From Pseudoluteimonas sp044226035 (lineage in GTDB: Bacteria > Pseudomonadota > Gammaproteobacteria > Xanthomonadales > Xanthomonadaceae), in NCBI GenBank assembly GCA_044226035.1, contig JBGAHT010000019.1, forward strand, positions 1 to 40,513: DNA of 40,513 nucleotides, written 5' to 3'. The position numbers were made by a program, and so were the translations under genes. This document shows, piece after piece, positions 1 through 7,495 of this stretch (its first letter is position 1; every line of letters begins with the position of its first letter). The notes beneath the pieces are model-generated. The model had not been told where the DNA came from. It worked only from the letters and a program-made list of their open reading frames with translations, and made no database searches.

Positions 1-19
1 GGACCGGGTTGGATGATGC

Positions 20-85
20 TTTTGTGGGAGCGCCATCCCTGGCGCGACCGGAAACAATCGCGGCCGGAGGCCGCTCCCACAAAAA
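20..85. repeat. REP-like palindromic element ahead of holC
   Basis: The element opens with TTTTGTGGGAGCG and closes with CGCTCCCACAAAA, giving inverted ends around a GC-rich core with smaller inverted pairs. It ends 7 bases before the holC start codon, so it occupies the place of the ribosome binding site. The same GTGGGAG/CTCCCAC ends recur inside valS at 2011-2059. Repeats of this type are common between genes in Xanthomonadaceae and Pseudomonas (recollection, not a search). Confidence 0.75.
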
Positions 86-92
86 CAATTCC

Positions 93-518
93 ATGCCCAG
101 AGCCGACTTCTACCTCATCGACAAGCCGCGCTTCCGCGCGGAACCGCTGCTGCTGGTGTGCGAACTCGCGCGCAAGGCGAGCGATGCCGGGCATCCCCTG
201 CTGGTGCTGGCGCGCGATGCAGCGCAGGCCGAGGCGCTGGACGACCTGCTGTGGTCGTTCGATCCCGATGCCTACGTGCCGCACCAGATCGCCGGCGCGG
301 ACGCGGACGAGGACGAGGCCGCGGTGCTGATCGCGCCGCCTGACGTCGATGCGCCGCTGCGGCCGCTGCTGCTCAACCTGCGCGATGCGGCGCCGCAGGG
401 CGCGTTCGAGCGCGTGCTGGAAGTGGTGCCCGCCGATCGCGCGGCGCGCGATCCGTTGCGCGAACGCTGGAAGCATTACCAGTCGCTCGGCTTCGAGTTG
501 AAGAAATACGATATGTGA
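93..518 (+). CDS. holC: DNA polymerase III chi subunit
   Basis: The 141-aa product matches the chi family in length (E. coli chi is 147 aa) and in its opening, MPRADFYLIDKPRF. Other family features are an early alpha/beta half that manages 'available' residues (LARDAAQAEALDDLLWSFDP) and a late RWKHYQSLGFELKKYDM end. Chi binds psi and links the clamp-loader complex to single-stranded-DNA-binding protein at the replication fork. I chose the ATG at 93 because the family starts this way; the open frame continues upstream only through a palindromic repeat. A candidate psi gene lies 3.6 kb downstream on the other strand. No clear Shine-Dalgarno sequence is visible because the repeat abuts the start. 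Confidence 0.9.
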   Translation: MPRADFYLIDKPRFRAEPLLLVCELARKASDAGHPLLVLARDAAQAEALDDLLWSFDPDAYVPHQIAGADADEDEAAVLIAPPDVDAPLRPLLLNLRDAAPQGAFERVLEVVPADRAARDPLRERWKHYQSLGFELKKYDM

Positions 519-522
519 GCTG

Positions 523-605
523 AAAAGCGGGGTCAGAGTGGAGTTTCGTGCCTATGGAACTCCATCCGGCGTCGCAGATTGAAACTCCACTCTGACCCCG
601 CTTTT
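523..605. repeat. Perfect 25-bp inverted repeat between holC and valS
   Basis: The left arm (523-547, beginning AAAAGCGGGGTCAGAGTG) and right arm (581-605) are exact reverse complements over 25 bases, around a 33-base loop. A short direct duplication of the arm end (GACCCCGCTTTTT) follows, up to the valS start at 623. The hairpin ends in a T run, so it resembles an intrinsic terminator for holC, with mirrored T/A runs for the other strand. From memory, the GGGGTCAGAGTG core belongs to a repeat family scattered in Xanthomonadaceae, possibly mobilised by RAYT-type transposases. No transposase is present here. Confidence 0.8.
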
Positions 606-622
606 TGACCCCGCTTTTTTCT

Positions 623-3601
623 ATGACCACCCTCGCCCCCGGCTACGAACCCAAGTCCTTCGAATCGCGCCTGTACGCGCAATGGGAAAGCAGCGGCGCA
701 TTCGCCCCGCAAGGCGACGGCCCGGCCTACACCATCCTGCTGCCGCCGCCGAACGTCACCGGCACGCTGCACATGGGCCACGCGTTCCAGCACACGTTGC
801 AGGACGCGCTGATCCGCTACCACCGCATGCGCGGCTTCCGCACGCTGTGGCAGATGGGCACCGACCACGCCGGCATCGCGACGGAAATGGTGGTGTCTCG
901 CAACCTCGCGATCGAAGGCAAGGGCGAGACCCGCGATTCGCTCGGCCGCGATGCGTTCATCGGCAAGGTGTGGGAGTGGAAGCAACAGTCCGGCGACACC
1001 ATCGAGCGGCAGATGCGCCGGCTCGGCGCCAGCGGCGACTGGTCGCGCAGCGTGTTCACCATGGACCCGATGGCGAGCGAGGCGATCACCGAGGCCTTCG
1101 TCCGCCTGTACGAGGACAAGCTGATCTATCGCGGCCAGCGCCTGGTCAACTGGGACCCGGTGCTGAAGACCGCGATCTCCGATCTCGAAGTCGCCAGCGA
1201 GGAAGAGAACGGCCACATGTGGTCGATCCGCTATCCGCTGGCCGATGGCGCGACCTACGAGCACGTCGAAGTCGATGCCGACGGCGTCGAAACCCTGCGC
1301 GAGGTCCGCGATTACCTCGTCGTCGCGACGACCCGCCCGGAAACCATGCTCGGCGATACCGCGGCGATGGTGCATCCGGAAGACCCGCGCTACCTCGCGC
1401 TGCACGACAAGTTCGTCGTCCTGCCGCTGACCGGCCGCCGCATCCCGGTGATCACCGACGATTACGTGGATCGCGCCTTCGGCACTGGCGTGGTCAAGGT
1501 CACGCCCGCGCACGATTTCAACGACTACGCCGTGGGCCAGCGCCATGCGCTGCCGATGATCAACATCTTCACCGACGAGGCGAAGGTGGTTTCCTCGCGC
1601 GACGACATCGCCGAAAAATATCGCGGCCTGGATCGCTTCGAAGCACGCAAGCTGATCGTCGCCGACCTCGAAGCCGCCGGCCTGCTGGTCGAGATCAAGC
1701 CGCACCGCCTGCAGGTGCCGCGCGGCGATCGCAGCGGCCAGGTGATCGAGCCGTTCCTCACCGACCAGTGGTTCGTGAAGATGGACCACCTCGCCAAGCG
1801 CGGGCTCGAACTGGTCGAGTCGGGTGAAGTGAAGTTCGTGCCGCCGAACTGGATCAACACCTACCGCCACTGGCTGGAGAACATCCAGGACTGGACGATT
1901 TCGCGCCAGCTCTGGTGGGGCCACCGCATTCCGGCGTGGTTCGACGACGCGGGCAATGTGTACGTGGCACGGACGGAGCAAGAGGCAAGGGCCAAGGCCG
2001 CCACTGCTCTTGTGGGAGCGGCTTCAGCCGCGAATATCGGGGCTAAAGCCCCTCCCACAGCCAACATCAGGCTGCACCAGGACCCGGACGTGCTGGAAAC
2101 CTGGTTCTCCTCGGCGATGTTCCCGTTCTCGACGCAGGGCTGGCCGAACGAAGACAAGATGGGCGAACTCGGCTTCGACATCGCGCTGCCGACCTCGGTG
2201 CTGGTCACGGGCTTCGACATCATCTTCTTCTGGGTCGCGCGCATGATCATGATGACCGACCAGCTGGTCGGCCGCGTGCCGTTCCGCGACGTCTACATCA
2301 CCGGCCTGGTCCGCGACAAGGACGGCCAGAAGATGTCGAAGTCGAAGGGCAACATCCTCGATCCGCTCGACATCATCGACGGCATCGGCATCGACGAATT
2401 GGTCGAGAAGCGCACGCGCGGACTGATGCAGCCGAAGATGGCCGAGAAGATCGAGAAGGCCACGCGCAAGGAATTCCCGGACGGCATCAATGCGCACGGC
2501 GCCGACGCGCTGCGCTTCACCATGGCCGCGCTGGCCGGCCCCGGCCGCGACATCAAGTTCGACCTCGCCCGCGCCGAGGGCTACAAGAACTTCTGCAACA
2601 AGCTGTGGAACGCGACGCGCTTCGCGCTGATGAACGTCGAAGGCTTTTCCCTTCTCCCTCCGGGAGAAGGTGCCCGAAGGGCGGATGAGGGTTCGCAAGA
2701 CACGAATACCGCATCGAATCCTAACCCTCACCCCAACCCCTCTCCCGAGGGGAGAGGGGCTTTGGATCCGAAGACCGACGCCGAGAAGTGGATCCTCGCC
2801 CAGCTCGACCGCACCTGCGCCGAAGCCGCCGGGCACTTCGCCAGCTACCGCTTCGACCTGCTCGCGCAGACGCTGTACGAATTCGCCTGGAACCAGTTCT
2901 GCGACTGGTTCGTGGAACTGGCCAAGCCCGCGCTCAACGGCGACGATGCCGCGGCCGCGGACAGCACCCGCCACACGCTGCTGCATGTGCTCGACACGCT
3001 GCTGCGCCTGCTGCACCCGCTGATCCCGTTCGTCACCGAGGAACTGTGGCAGGCGGTCGCGCCGAAGCTGGGCAAGTCCGGCAGCATCATGCTGCAACCG
3101 TATCCGCAGCCCGGCGAGATCGACGCGGCCGGCTACGCACGGGCCGAAGCCGACATCGAATGGCTGAAGGCGATGGTCTCCGCGCTCCGCCGCATCCGCA
3201 GCGAACTCGGCGTGTCGCCGGGCAAGCAGGTGTCGCTGCTGGTTCGCGGCGGCAATGCCGACGATGCCTCGCGCATCGCCCGCTTCGACGCGCAACTGCG
3301 CTTCCTGTGCCGCCTCGACCGCATCGAAACGCTGGCCGGCGAACCGCCGGCCGCCGCGCCCGCCGTGGTCGGCGAGCTGCAACTGTTCGTGCCGCTGGAA
3401 GGCCTGGTCGACCTCGACTCCGAACGCGCGCGCCTGGACAAGGAAATCGCCAAGGTCGCCTCCGAGAAGGACAAGAGCGAGGCCAAGCTGGCGAAGTTCG
3501 GCGCCGGCGTGCCGCCGGCGGTGGTCGAGCAGGAACGCGCGCGCCTCGTGGACTGGAGCGCGAAGCTCGAAGCGCTCACCGCGCAGCGCGCACGGCTGTA
3601 G
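623..3601 (+). CDS. valS: Valyl-tRNA synthetase with two repeat-derived insertions
   Basis: Charges tRNA-Val with valine in the cytoplasm; class Ia synthetase. The HIGH signature is H50-M-G-H53 after PPPNVTGTL, and KMSKS is at residues 570-574. The CP1 editing domain lies between them, and the C-terminal coiled-coil arm (LDLDSERARLDKEIAKVASE) is present. I start at the ATG at 623 (MTTLAPGYEPKSFESRLY), as in the family. The 992 residues exceed the usual 940-950 because residues about 463-479 and 676-713 are translated palindromic repeats. Removing them restores about 937 residues. The reading frame is otherwise intact and all signatures are kept, so it is probably functional. There is no recognisable ribosome binding site, since a terminator-like inverted repeat ends just before the start codon. 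The stop codon lies in another palindrome. Confidence 0.95.
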   Translation: MTTLAPGYEPKSFESRLYAQWESSGAFAPQGDGPAYTILLPPPNVTGTLHMGHAFQHTLQDALIRYHRMRGFRTLWQMGTDHAGIATEMVVSRNLAIEGKGETRDSLGRDAFIGKVWEWKQQSGDTIERQMRRLGASGDWSRSVFTMDPMASEAITEAFVRLYEDKLIYRGQRLVNWDPVLKTAISDLEVASEEENGHMWSIRYPLADGATYEHVEVDADGVETLREVRDYLVVATTRPETMLGDTAAMVHPEDPRYLALHDKFVVLPLTGRRIPVITDDYVDRAFGTGVVKVTPAHDFNDYAVGQRHALPMINIFTDEAKVVSSRDDIAEKYRGLDRFEARKLIVADLEAAGLLVEIKPHRLQVPRGDRSGQVIEPFLTDQWFVKMDHLAKRGLELVESGEVKFVPPNWINTYRHWLENIQDWTISRQLWWGHRIPAWFDDAGNVYVARTEQEARAKAATALVGAASAANIGAKAPPTANIRLHQDPDVLETWFSSAMFPFSTQGWPNEDKMGELGFDIALPTSVLVTGFDIIFFWVARMIMMTDQLVGRVPFRDVYITGLVRDKDGQKMSKSKGNILDPLDIIDGIGIDELVEKRTRGLMQPKMAEKIEKATRKEFPDGINAHGADALRFTMAALAGPGRDIKFDLARAEGYKNFCNKLWNATRFALMNVEGFSLLPPGEGARRADEGSQDTNTASNPNPHPNPSPEGRGALDPKTDAEKWILAQLDRTCAEAAGHFASYRFDLLAQTLYEFAWNQFCDWFVELAKPALNGDDAAAADSTRHTLLHVLDTLLRLLHPLIPFVTEELWQAVAPKLGKSGSIMLQPYPQPGEIDAAGYARAEADIEWLKAMVSALRRIRSELGVSPGKQVSLLVRGGNADDASRIARFDAQLRFLCRLDRIETLAGEPPAAAPAVVGELQLFVPLEGLVDLDSERARLDKEIAKVASEKDKSEAKLAKFGAGVPPAVVEQERARLVDWSAKLEALTAQRARL
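2011..2059. repeat. REP-like palindrome translated inside valS
   Basis: The ends TGTGGGAG and CTCCCACA are inverted. Between them sit two perfect small hairpins, CGGC-TTCA-GCCG and GGGGCT-AA-AGCCCC. The element keeps the frame and is read as LVGAASAANIGAKAPPT. It falls between the conserved WWGHRIPAWF segment and the DPDVLETWFSS segment of ValS, a variable-length surface region in the family. Confidence 0.85.
2650..2759. repeat. Compound palindromic repeat translated inside valS
   Basis: It begins with a perfect CCTTCTCCC-TCC-GGGAGAAGG hairpin and ends with a perfect CCCCTCTCCC-GAG-GGGAGAGGGG hairpin. An inverted pair TGAGGGTT/AACCCTCA lies between them. I recall the same layout as a frequent intergenic element in Xanthomonadaceae. 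Here it is read in frame as about 38 residues (LPPGEGARRADEG to PNPHPNPSPEGRG), between the catalytic core and the anticodon-binding domain of ValS. Confidence 0.85.
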
Positions 3602-3625
3602 GGGCGACCGGCCGGTCGCCCCTAC
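3598..3625. repeat. Perfect 28-bp palindrome over the valS stop codon
   Basis: GTAGGGGCGACCGG is followed directly by its exact reverse complement. The valS stop TAG (3599-3601) is part of the left arm. It lies between the convergent valS and rimI genes and could act as a bidirectional mRNA 3' end, although no T run follows. Confidence 0.8.
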
Positions 3626-3635
3626 GCCACGCAAT

Positions 3636-4121
3636 TCATTCGTCCAGCAATTCGAGCGCCATCACGATCGCATCCTCGCGCCCATGCTCCGGCGCGGGGT
3701 AATAGCGCGGGCGGCGACCGATCTCGTTGAAGCCCTCGTCGTGGTACAGCGCCATCGCGCGCGGGTTCGACGGCCGCACCTCGAGGAACACACGCATCGC
3801 GCCGCCGCCGCGCGCGACCCGCAGCAGCGCGCGCAGCAGGTGCCGGCCATGGCCGTGGCCCTCGGCTTCCGGCGCCACGCACAGGTTGAGCACGTGCGCC
3901 TCGCCCGCGGCGATGCCGAGCACGCCGTAACCGAGCAGTTCGCCCCGCGATTCCAGCACCCACATCGCGTGCCCGGCCTGCAGGCAGTCGCGGAAGATGC
4001 CGCGCGTCCACGGGAAGGCATAGGCGCGGGCCTCGATCGCCACGACCGCGTCGAGGTCGCCATCGCGCATCGGCCGCAGCGCGGCGGGCGACGCGGCTTC
4101 ATCCCCGCGGACCGCGCTCAT
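3636..4121 (-). CDS. rimI: Ribosomal protein bS18-alanine N-acetyltransferase (RimI-like)
   Basis: A GNAT-fold acetyltransferase of 161 aa. It has the family opening LRPMRDGDLDAVVAIEARAY, the FPWTRGIFRDCL segment and the LNLCVAPEAEGHGHGRHLL acetyl-CoA loop (a variant of Q/RxxGxG). The late VRPSNPRAMALYHDEGFNEI motif is typical of RimI. In the family it acetylates the N-terminal alanine of ribosomal protein S18. I chose the ATG at 4121 because it overlaps the stop of the upstream gene as ATGA, implying translational coupling. A start 14 codons upstream would lie wholly inside that gene. It is the last gene of the leftward pssA-holD?-rimI operon. Confidence 0.88.
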   Translation of the reverse strand: MSAVRGDEAASPAALRPMRDGDLDAVVAIEARAYAFPWTRGIFRDCLQAGHAMWVLESRGELLGYGVLGIAAGEAHVLNLCVAPEAEGHGHGRHLLRALLRVARGGGAMRVFLEVRPSNPRAMALYHDEGFNEIGRRPRYYPAPEHGREDAIVMALELLDE

Positions 4122-4435
4122 CGGCCCCGCGCCGAGGCGCGCAGCGCGCGCAGTCGCGGCCACAGCGCGCGCTTGGCCGCGGGATCGCGCCGCAGCGCGT
4201 CCAGGTCCAGTGGCGGCAACGCATCGGTGCCGGCCGCGCGCACGAGGGCACGCAGCAGCGGATCGATCGCGGCCTTGGGCGACGGCGGCGCGGCCGTCCT
4301 CGCAGGGCGCGCTTGTGGAGCAGGGTCGATTGGCGCGACCGGATCGGGGCCCGGCGACGCTTCCGTTCCGCGCACGCGATACAGGCGGTGGCCGAGTTCG
4401 GCCAATGCCTCGCGCTGGAACGGATCCCAGTTCAT
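4118..4435 (-). CDS. Small basic protein, candidate DNA polymerase III psi subunit
   Basis: The 105-aa protein has a short N-terminal segment (MNWDPFQREALAELGHRLYR), a proline/alanine-rich linker at about residues 28-55 and a C-terminal helix. That helix carries ALRRDPAAKRALWPRLR at about 80-96. From memory, E. coli psi (HolD) has LRANPTARAALWQQI near its C-terminus and a QLGITQWSLRRP segment near its N-terminus; both ends look alike in the same order. holD also directly precedes rimI in E. coli, as here, with stop and start overlapping. Psi would bridge the chi subunit (holC at 93-518) to the clamp loader. The protein is shorter than E. coli psi (137 aa), and most similarity is in two short stretches, so the call is probable rather than proven. 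Confidence 0.6.
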   Translation of the reverse strand: MNWDPFQREALAELGHRLYRVRGTEASPGPDPVAPIDPAPQARPARTAAPPSPKAAIDPLLRALVRAAGTDALPPLDLDALRRDPAAKRALWPRLRALRASARGR

Positions 4436-4445
4436 GCTGGCCCGC

Positions 4446-5201
4446 TCACGGCGAACGCCGGCGCCACAGCCATTGCGCCGGCCCCGACAGCGCGTACAGC
4501 ACCGCGGCGACGAGCAGCACCTTGGGCGGATCCAGCACCAGCGCGATGATCACCGCGAGCGCGACGACGATCGCGAAGAACGGCACGCGATCGGCCTTCG
4601 GCCCGCTGCCGCCGCCCTTGAAGCTGGTGTAGCGGATGCGGCTGACCATCAGCAGGCCGGCGGCGACGGTCACGCCGAGCGCGACATGGCGCAGTTCGCG
4701 CCCGGTCCAGCCCAGGTCGTGCGCGGTCCAGACGAAGCTCGCCATCAAACCGGCCGCGGCCGGACTGGCGAGGCCGATGAACCAGCGCTTGTCGACGGTG
4801 CCGACCTGGCTGTTGAAGCGCGCCAGCCGCAGCGCCGCGCAGGCCGCGTACAGGAACGCGGCGAGCCAGCCGAGCTTGCCGGGGGAGACGCCATCGAGCT
4901 TGAGCGAGGACAGCGCCCAGTAATACATCACCAGCGCCGGCGCCATGCCGAAGCTCACCAGGTCGGCGAGCGAGTCGTACTGCACGCCGAATTCGCTCTG
5001 GGTATTGGTCAGGCGCGCGACGCGGCCGTCGATGCCGTCGAGGATGGCGGAAATGAAGATCGCCACGCAGGCGGCTTCGTAGCGCCCCTGCGAGGCGGCG
5101 ATGATGGCGAAAAACCCGCCGAACAGGCCGCCGGTGGTGAACAGGTTCGGCAGCAGGTAGATGCCGCGCCGGCGCGGCGGGATGTCGGGGGTCGGCTCCA
5201 T
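4446..5201 (-). CDS. pssA: CDP-diacylglycerol--serine O-phosphatidyltransferase
   Basis: Makes phosphatidylserine from CDP-diacylglycerol and L-serine in the inner membrane, the first committed step to phosphatidylethanolamine. The CDP-alcohol phosphatidyltransferase signature D-G-x2-A-R-x8-G-x3-D-x3-D is complete, from D55 (DGIDGRVAR) to D80. Several hydrophobic segments surround it (GGLFGGFFAIIAAS, FFAIVVALAVIIALVL, VLLVAAVLYAL). This is the short integral-membrane type II (Bacillus-like) enzyme. I start at MEPTPDIPPRRRG (5201) because upstream sequence is unlike the family. A TACACT hexamer ends only 6 bases before this ATG. The gene begins the leftward operon with the small protein and rimI, 10 bases apart. 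Confidence 0.92.
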   Translation of the reverse strand: MEPTPDIPPRRRGIYLLPNLFTTGGLFGGFFAIIAASQGRYEAACVAIFISAILDGIDGRVARLTNTQSEFGVQYDSLADLVSFGMAPALVMYYWALSSLKLDGVSPGKLGWLAAFLYAACAALRLARFNSQVGTVDKRWFIGLASPAAAGLMASFVWTAHDLGWTGRELRHVALGVTVAAGLLMVSRIRYTSFKGGGSGPKADRVPFFAIVVALAVIIALVLDPPKVLLVAAVLYALSGPAQWLWRRRSP

Positions 5202-5207
5202 CCGTTC

Positions 5208-5213
5208 AGTGTA
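5208..5213 (-). promoter_or_regulatory. Candidate -10 box of pssA, possibly leaderless
   Basis: On the minus strand TACACT ends six bases before the pssA ATG, so transcription would begin at or next to the start codon. No good -35 hexamer was found at the usual distance. Confidence 0.3.
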
Positions 5214-5274
5214 GCGGCTTGCGCGCCACCGCCCCCGGTGCTGCAATCGGGGCTTCCGGCCACGGAGCACCGCC

Positions 5275-5661
5275 ATGCGCGCCCCGACCCTCGCCCCGAT
5301 CGTCCTCCTCCTGCTGGTCCCGGCGATCGCGCTGGCGGGCGGGATCTACCAGTGGAAGGACGCCAGTGGCGTGACCCACTACTCCGACACGCCTCCGCCC
5401 AGCGCGTACAAGCAGCGCAACATCTACAACCCCGATCCGGACGCGCCGCCGGCCACGAACAAGGCCCCGGCCGAAAACCCGGCCTGCACGACCGCGCGCA
5501 ACAACATCGCGCTGCTGAACAGCAAGCAGAACGTGCAGCTCGACAGCAACGGCGACGGCAAACCCGACAAGGCGCTCAGCGACAGCGACCGCGCCAACCA
5601 GCTGGCCCTCGCCCAGGCGACGCTCAACGCCAGCTGCAGTTCCGGCCCCGCGGGCGGCTGA
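5275..5661 (+). CDS. DUF4124 domain secreted protein
   Basis: The 128-aa protein has a clear signal peptide (LAPIVLLLLVPAIALA, cleavage probably after residue 21). The DUF4124 core GIYQWKDASGVTHYSDTPPP follows, as found in many short periplasmic proteins of beta- and gammaproteobacteria. The rest is a low-complexity tail with two cysteines (ENPACTTARNN and NASCSSG) that could form a disulfide. A GGAG ribosome binding site precedes the ATG. It diverges from pssA with about 73 bases between the starts. The function of the family is not known. Confidence 0.8.
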   Translation: MRAPTLAPIVLLLLVPAIALAGGIYQWKDASGVTHYSDTPPPSAYKQRNIYNPDPDAPPATNKAPAENPACTTARNNIALLNSKQNVQLDSNGDGKPDKALSDSDRANQLALAQATLNASCSSGPAGG

Positions 5662-5680
5662 GGCCCGCTCGCGGGGACGC

Positions 5681-5700
5681 GGCCGGGCGCGTTCCCGGCC
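5681..5700 (+). terminator. GC-rich hairpin after the DUF4124 gene
   Basis: GGCCGGG-CGCGTT-CCCGGCC forms a perfect 7-bp stem 20 bases after the stop codon. There is no T run, so factor-independent termination is uncertain. Confidence 0.3.
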
Positions 5701-5766
5701 ACGGGGCCCGGTCGCGCCGGGCGCGCATGGCACACTAGCCGGCCCACCCGCGTTCGAAGCCGCTGC

Positions 5767-7479
5767 ATGCGCCTGTCCCGCTTCCACCTGCACACCGAAA
5801 AGGAAACCCCCGCCGAGGCGGAGATCGCCAGCCACCAGCTGATGCTGAAGGCCGGCATGCTGCGCAAGCTCGCCGCCGGGCTCTACACCTGGTCGCCGCT
5901 GGGCCTGCGCGTGCTGCGCAAGGTCGAGTCGGTCGTGCGCGAGGAAATGAACCGCGCCGGCGCGATCGAGCTGGCCATGCCGACGGTGCAGCCCAAGGAA
6001 CTGTGGGAGGAAACCGAACGCTGGGCGAAGTTCGGCCCGCAACTGCTCAAGATCCGCGACCGCAAGGAGCAGGAGTTCTGCTACGCGCCGACCGCGGAGG
6101 AAGTGATCACCGATTTCGCGCGCCAGGAACTGGCCAGCTACAAGCAGCTGCCGGTCAACTTCTACCAGATCAACACCAAGTTCCGCGACGAGATCCGCCC
6201 GCGCTTCGGGGTGATGCGCGCGCGCGAATTCCTGATGAAGGACGCCTACTCGTTCCACGTCGACGACGACTCGCTCGCCGCCGAATACCGGAACATGTAC
6301 GACACCTACGGCCGCATCTTCACCCGCCTTGGGCTGGAGCACCGCGCGGTGTCGGCCGATACCGGCGCGATCGGCGGCAGCGCCTCGCACGAATTCCAGG
6401 TGATCGCCGATTCGGGCGAGGACACCATCCTGTATTCGGACGGTTCGGATTACGCCGCGAACGTGGAACTGGCCGAAGCCGTTTCGCCCGGCGCGCGCGC
6501 CGCCGCGGGCGAGGCGATGCGCAAGGTCGCCACGCCGGTGCAGAAGACCTGCGAGGACGTGGCCGCGCTGATGGGCATCGCGCTCGAACGCACGGCGAAG
6601 TCGGTCGCGGTGATCGGCAAGGACGGCGACGACAACGACGCCTTCGTGCTCGCGCTGGTGCGCGGCGACCACGTGGTCAACGAGATCAAGCTGGCGAAAC
6701 TCGAAGGCATGGCCGACTACCGCCTCGCCAGCGAAGCGGAAATCGCCGAGCACCTCGGCAGCGAGCCCGGCTTCCTCGGCCCGGTGAATCCGAAGAAGCG
6801 CATCCGCGTCATCGCCGACCGCAGCGTCGCCGCGATGCACGACTTCGTGGTCGGCGCGAACGAGCCCGGCTTCCACCTCGCCGGCGTCAACTGGGGCCGC
6901 GACCTGCCCGAACCCGAGGTCGCCGACATCCGCAACGCCGTCGCCGGCGATCCCTCGCCCGACGGCCGCGGCACGCTGCGCATCGCGCGCGGGATCGAGG
7001 TCGGGCACGTGTTCGCGCTGGGTCGCAAGTATTCCGAGGCGATGGACTGCACCGTGCTCGACGCGAGCGGCAGCAAGGTGCACCCGGCGATGGGCTGCTA
7101 CGGCATCGGCGTGTCGCGCATCGTCGCGGCGGCGATCGAGCAGAACCACGACGCCAACGGCATCCTCTGGCCCGAACCGATGGCGCCGTGGCGGGTCGCG
7201 GTGTGCGTGATCAACCCCAAGGACGATCCCGCGGTGAACGCCGCCGCCGAAGCGCTGTACGCGGAATTGAACGCGGCCGGCATCGAAACCGCGCTCGACG
7301 ACCGCGGCCTGCGCCCGGGCGCGATGTTCGCCGACATCGAGCTGATCGGCATCCCGCACCGCGTGGTGGTGTCCGCGCGCGGGCTGGAAGCGGGCACGTT
7401 CGAATACCGCGCGCGCAGCGCCGGCGAATCCGAGCAGCTCGACCGCGCCGCGCTGCTGGCGCGCCTCGGCGCGAACTGA
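5767..7479 (+). CDS. proS: Prolyl-tRNA synthetase
   Basis: Class II synthetase of 570 aa charging tRNA-Pro. The start MRLSRFHLHTEKETPAEAEI is typical. Motif 2 (KFRDEIRPRFGVMRAREFLM) and motif 3 (GCYGIGVSRIVAAAIEQ, followed by GILWPEPMAPW) are intact. A YbaK-like editing domain is inserted at about residues 225-400, as in the long bacterial form, and hydrolyses Ala-tRNA-Pro. The anticodon-binding domain ends the protein (DDRGLRPGAMFADIELIGIP). Length matches the family and no repeat insertion is present, in contrast to valS. The following reductase gene starts 16 bases after the stop and may be co-transcribed. Confidence 0.96.
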   Translation: MRLSRFHLHTEKETPAEAEIASHQLMLKAGMLRKLAAGLYTWSPLGLRVLRKVESVVREEMNRAGAIELAMPTVQPKELWEETERWAKFGPQLLKIRDRKEQEFCYAPTAEEVITDFARQELASYKQLPVNFYQINTKFRDEIRPRFGVMRAREFLMKDAYSFHVDDDSLAAEYRNMYDTYGRIFTRLGLEHRAVSADTGAIGGSASHEFQVIADSGEDTILYSDGSDYAANVELAEAVSPGARAAAGEAMRKVATPVQKTCEDVAALMGIALERTAKSVAVIGKDGDDNDAFVLALVRGDHVVNEIKLAKLEGMADYRLASEAEIAEHLGSEPGFLGPVNPKKRIRVIADRSVAAMHDFVVGANEPGFHLAGVNWGRDLPEPEVADIRNAVAGDPSPDGRGTLRIARGIEVGHVFALGRKYSEAMDCTVLDASGSKVHPAMGCYGIGVSRIVAAAIEQNHDANGILWPEPMAPWRVAVCVINPKDDPAVNAAAEALYAELNAAGIETALDDRGLRPGAMFADIELIGIPHRVVVSARGLEAGTFEYRARSAGESEQLDRAALLARLGAN

Positions 7480-7495
7480 GGCGCGGGCGACGGCG

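Noticed and set aside
523..605. A small insertion sequence or MITE with target duplication
   Set aside because: Perfect inverted arms are present, but no target-site duplication or transposase was found, so it is kept as a repeat only.
533..3634. Long open frames antisense to valS (482 and 536 codons)
   Set aside because: They follow the third-position G/C bias of the sense gene, have low-complexity His/Arg/Ala composition and no family features.
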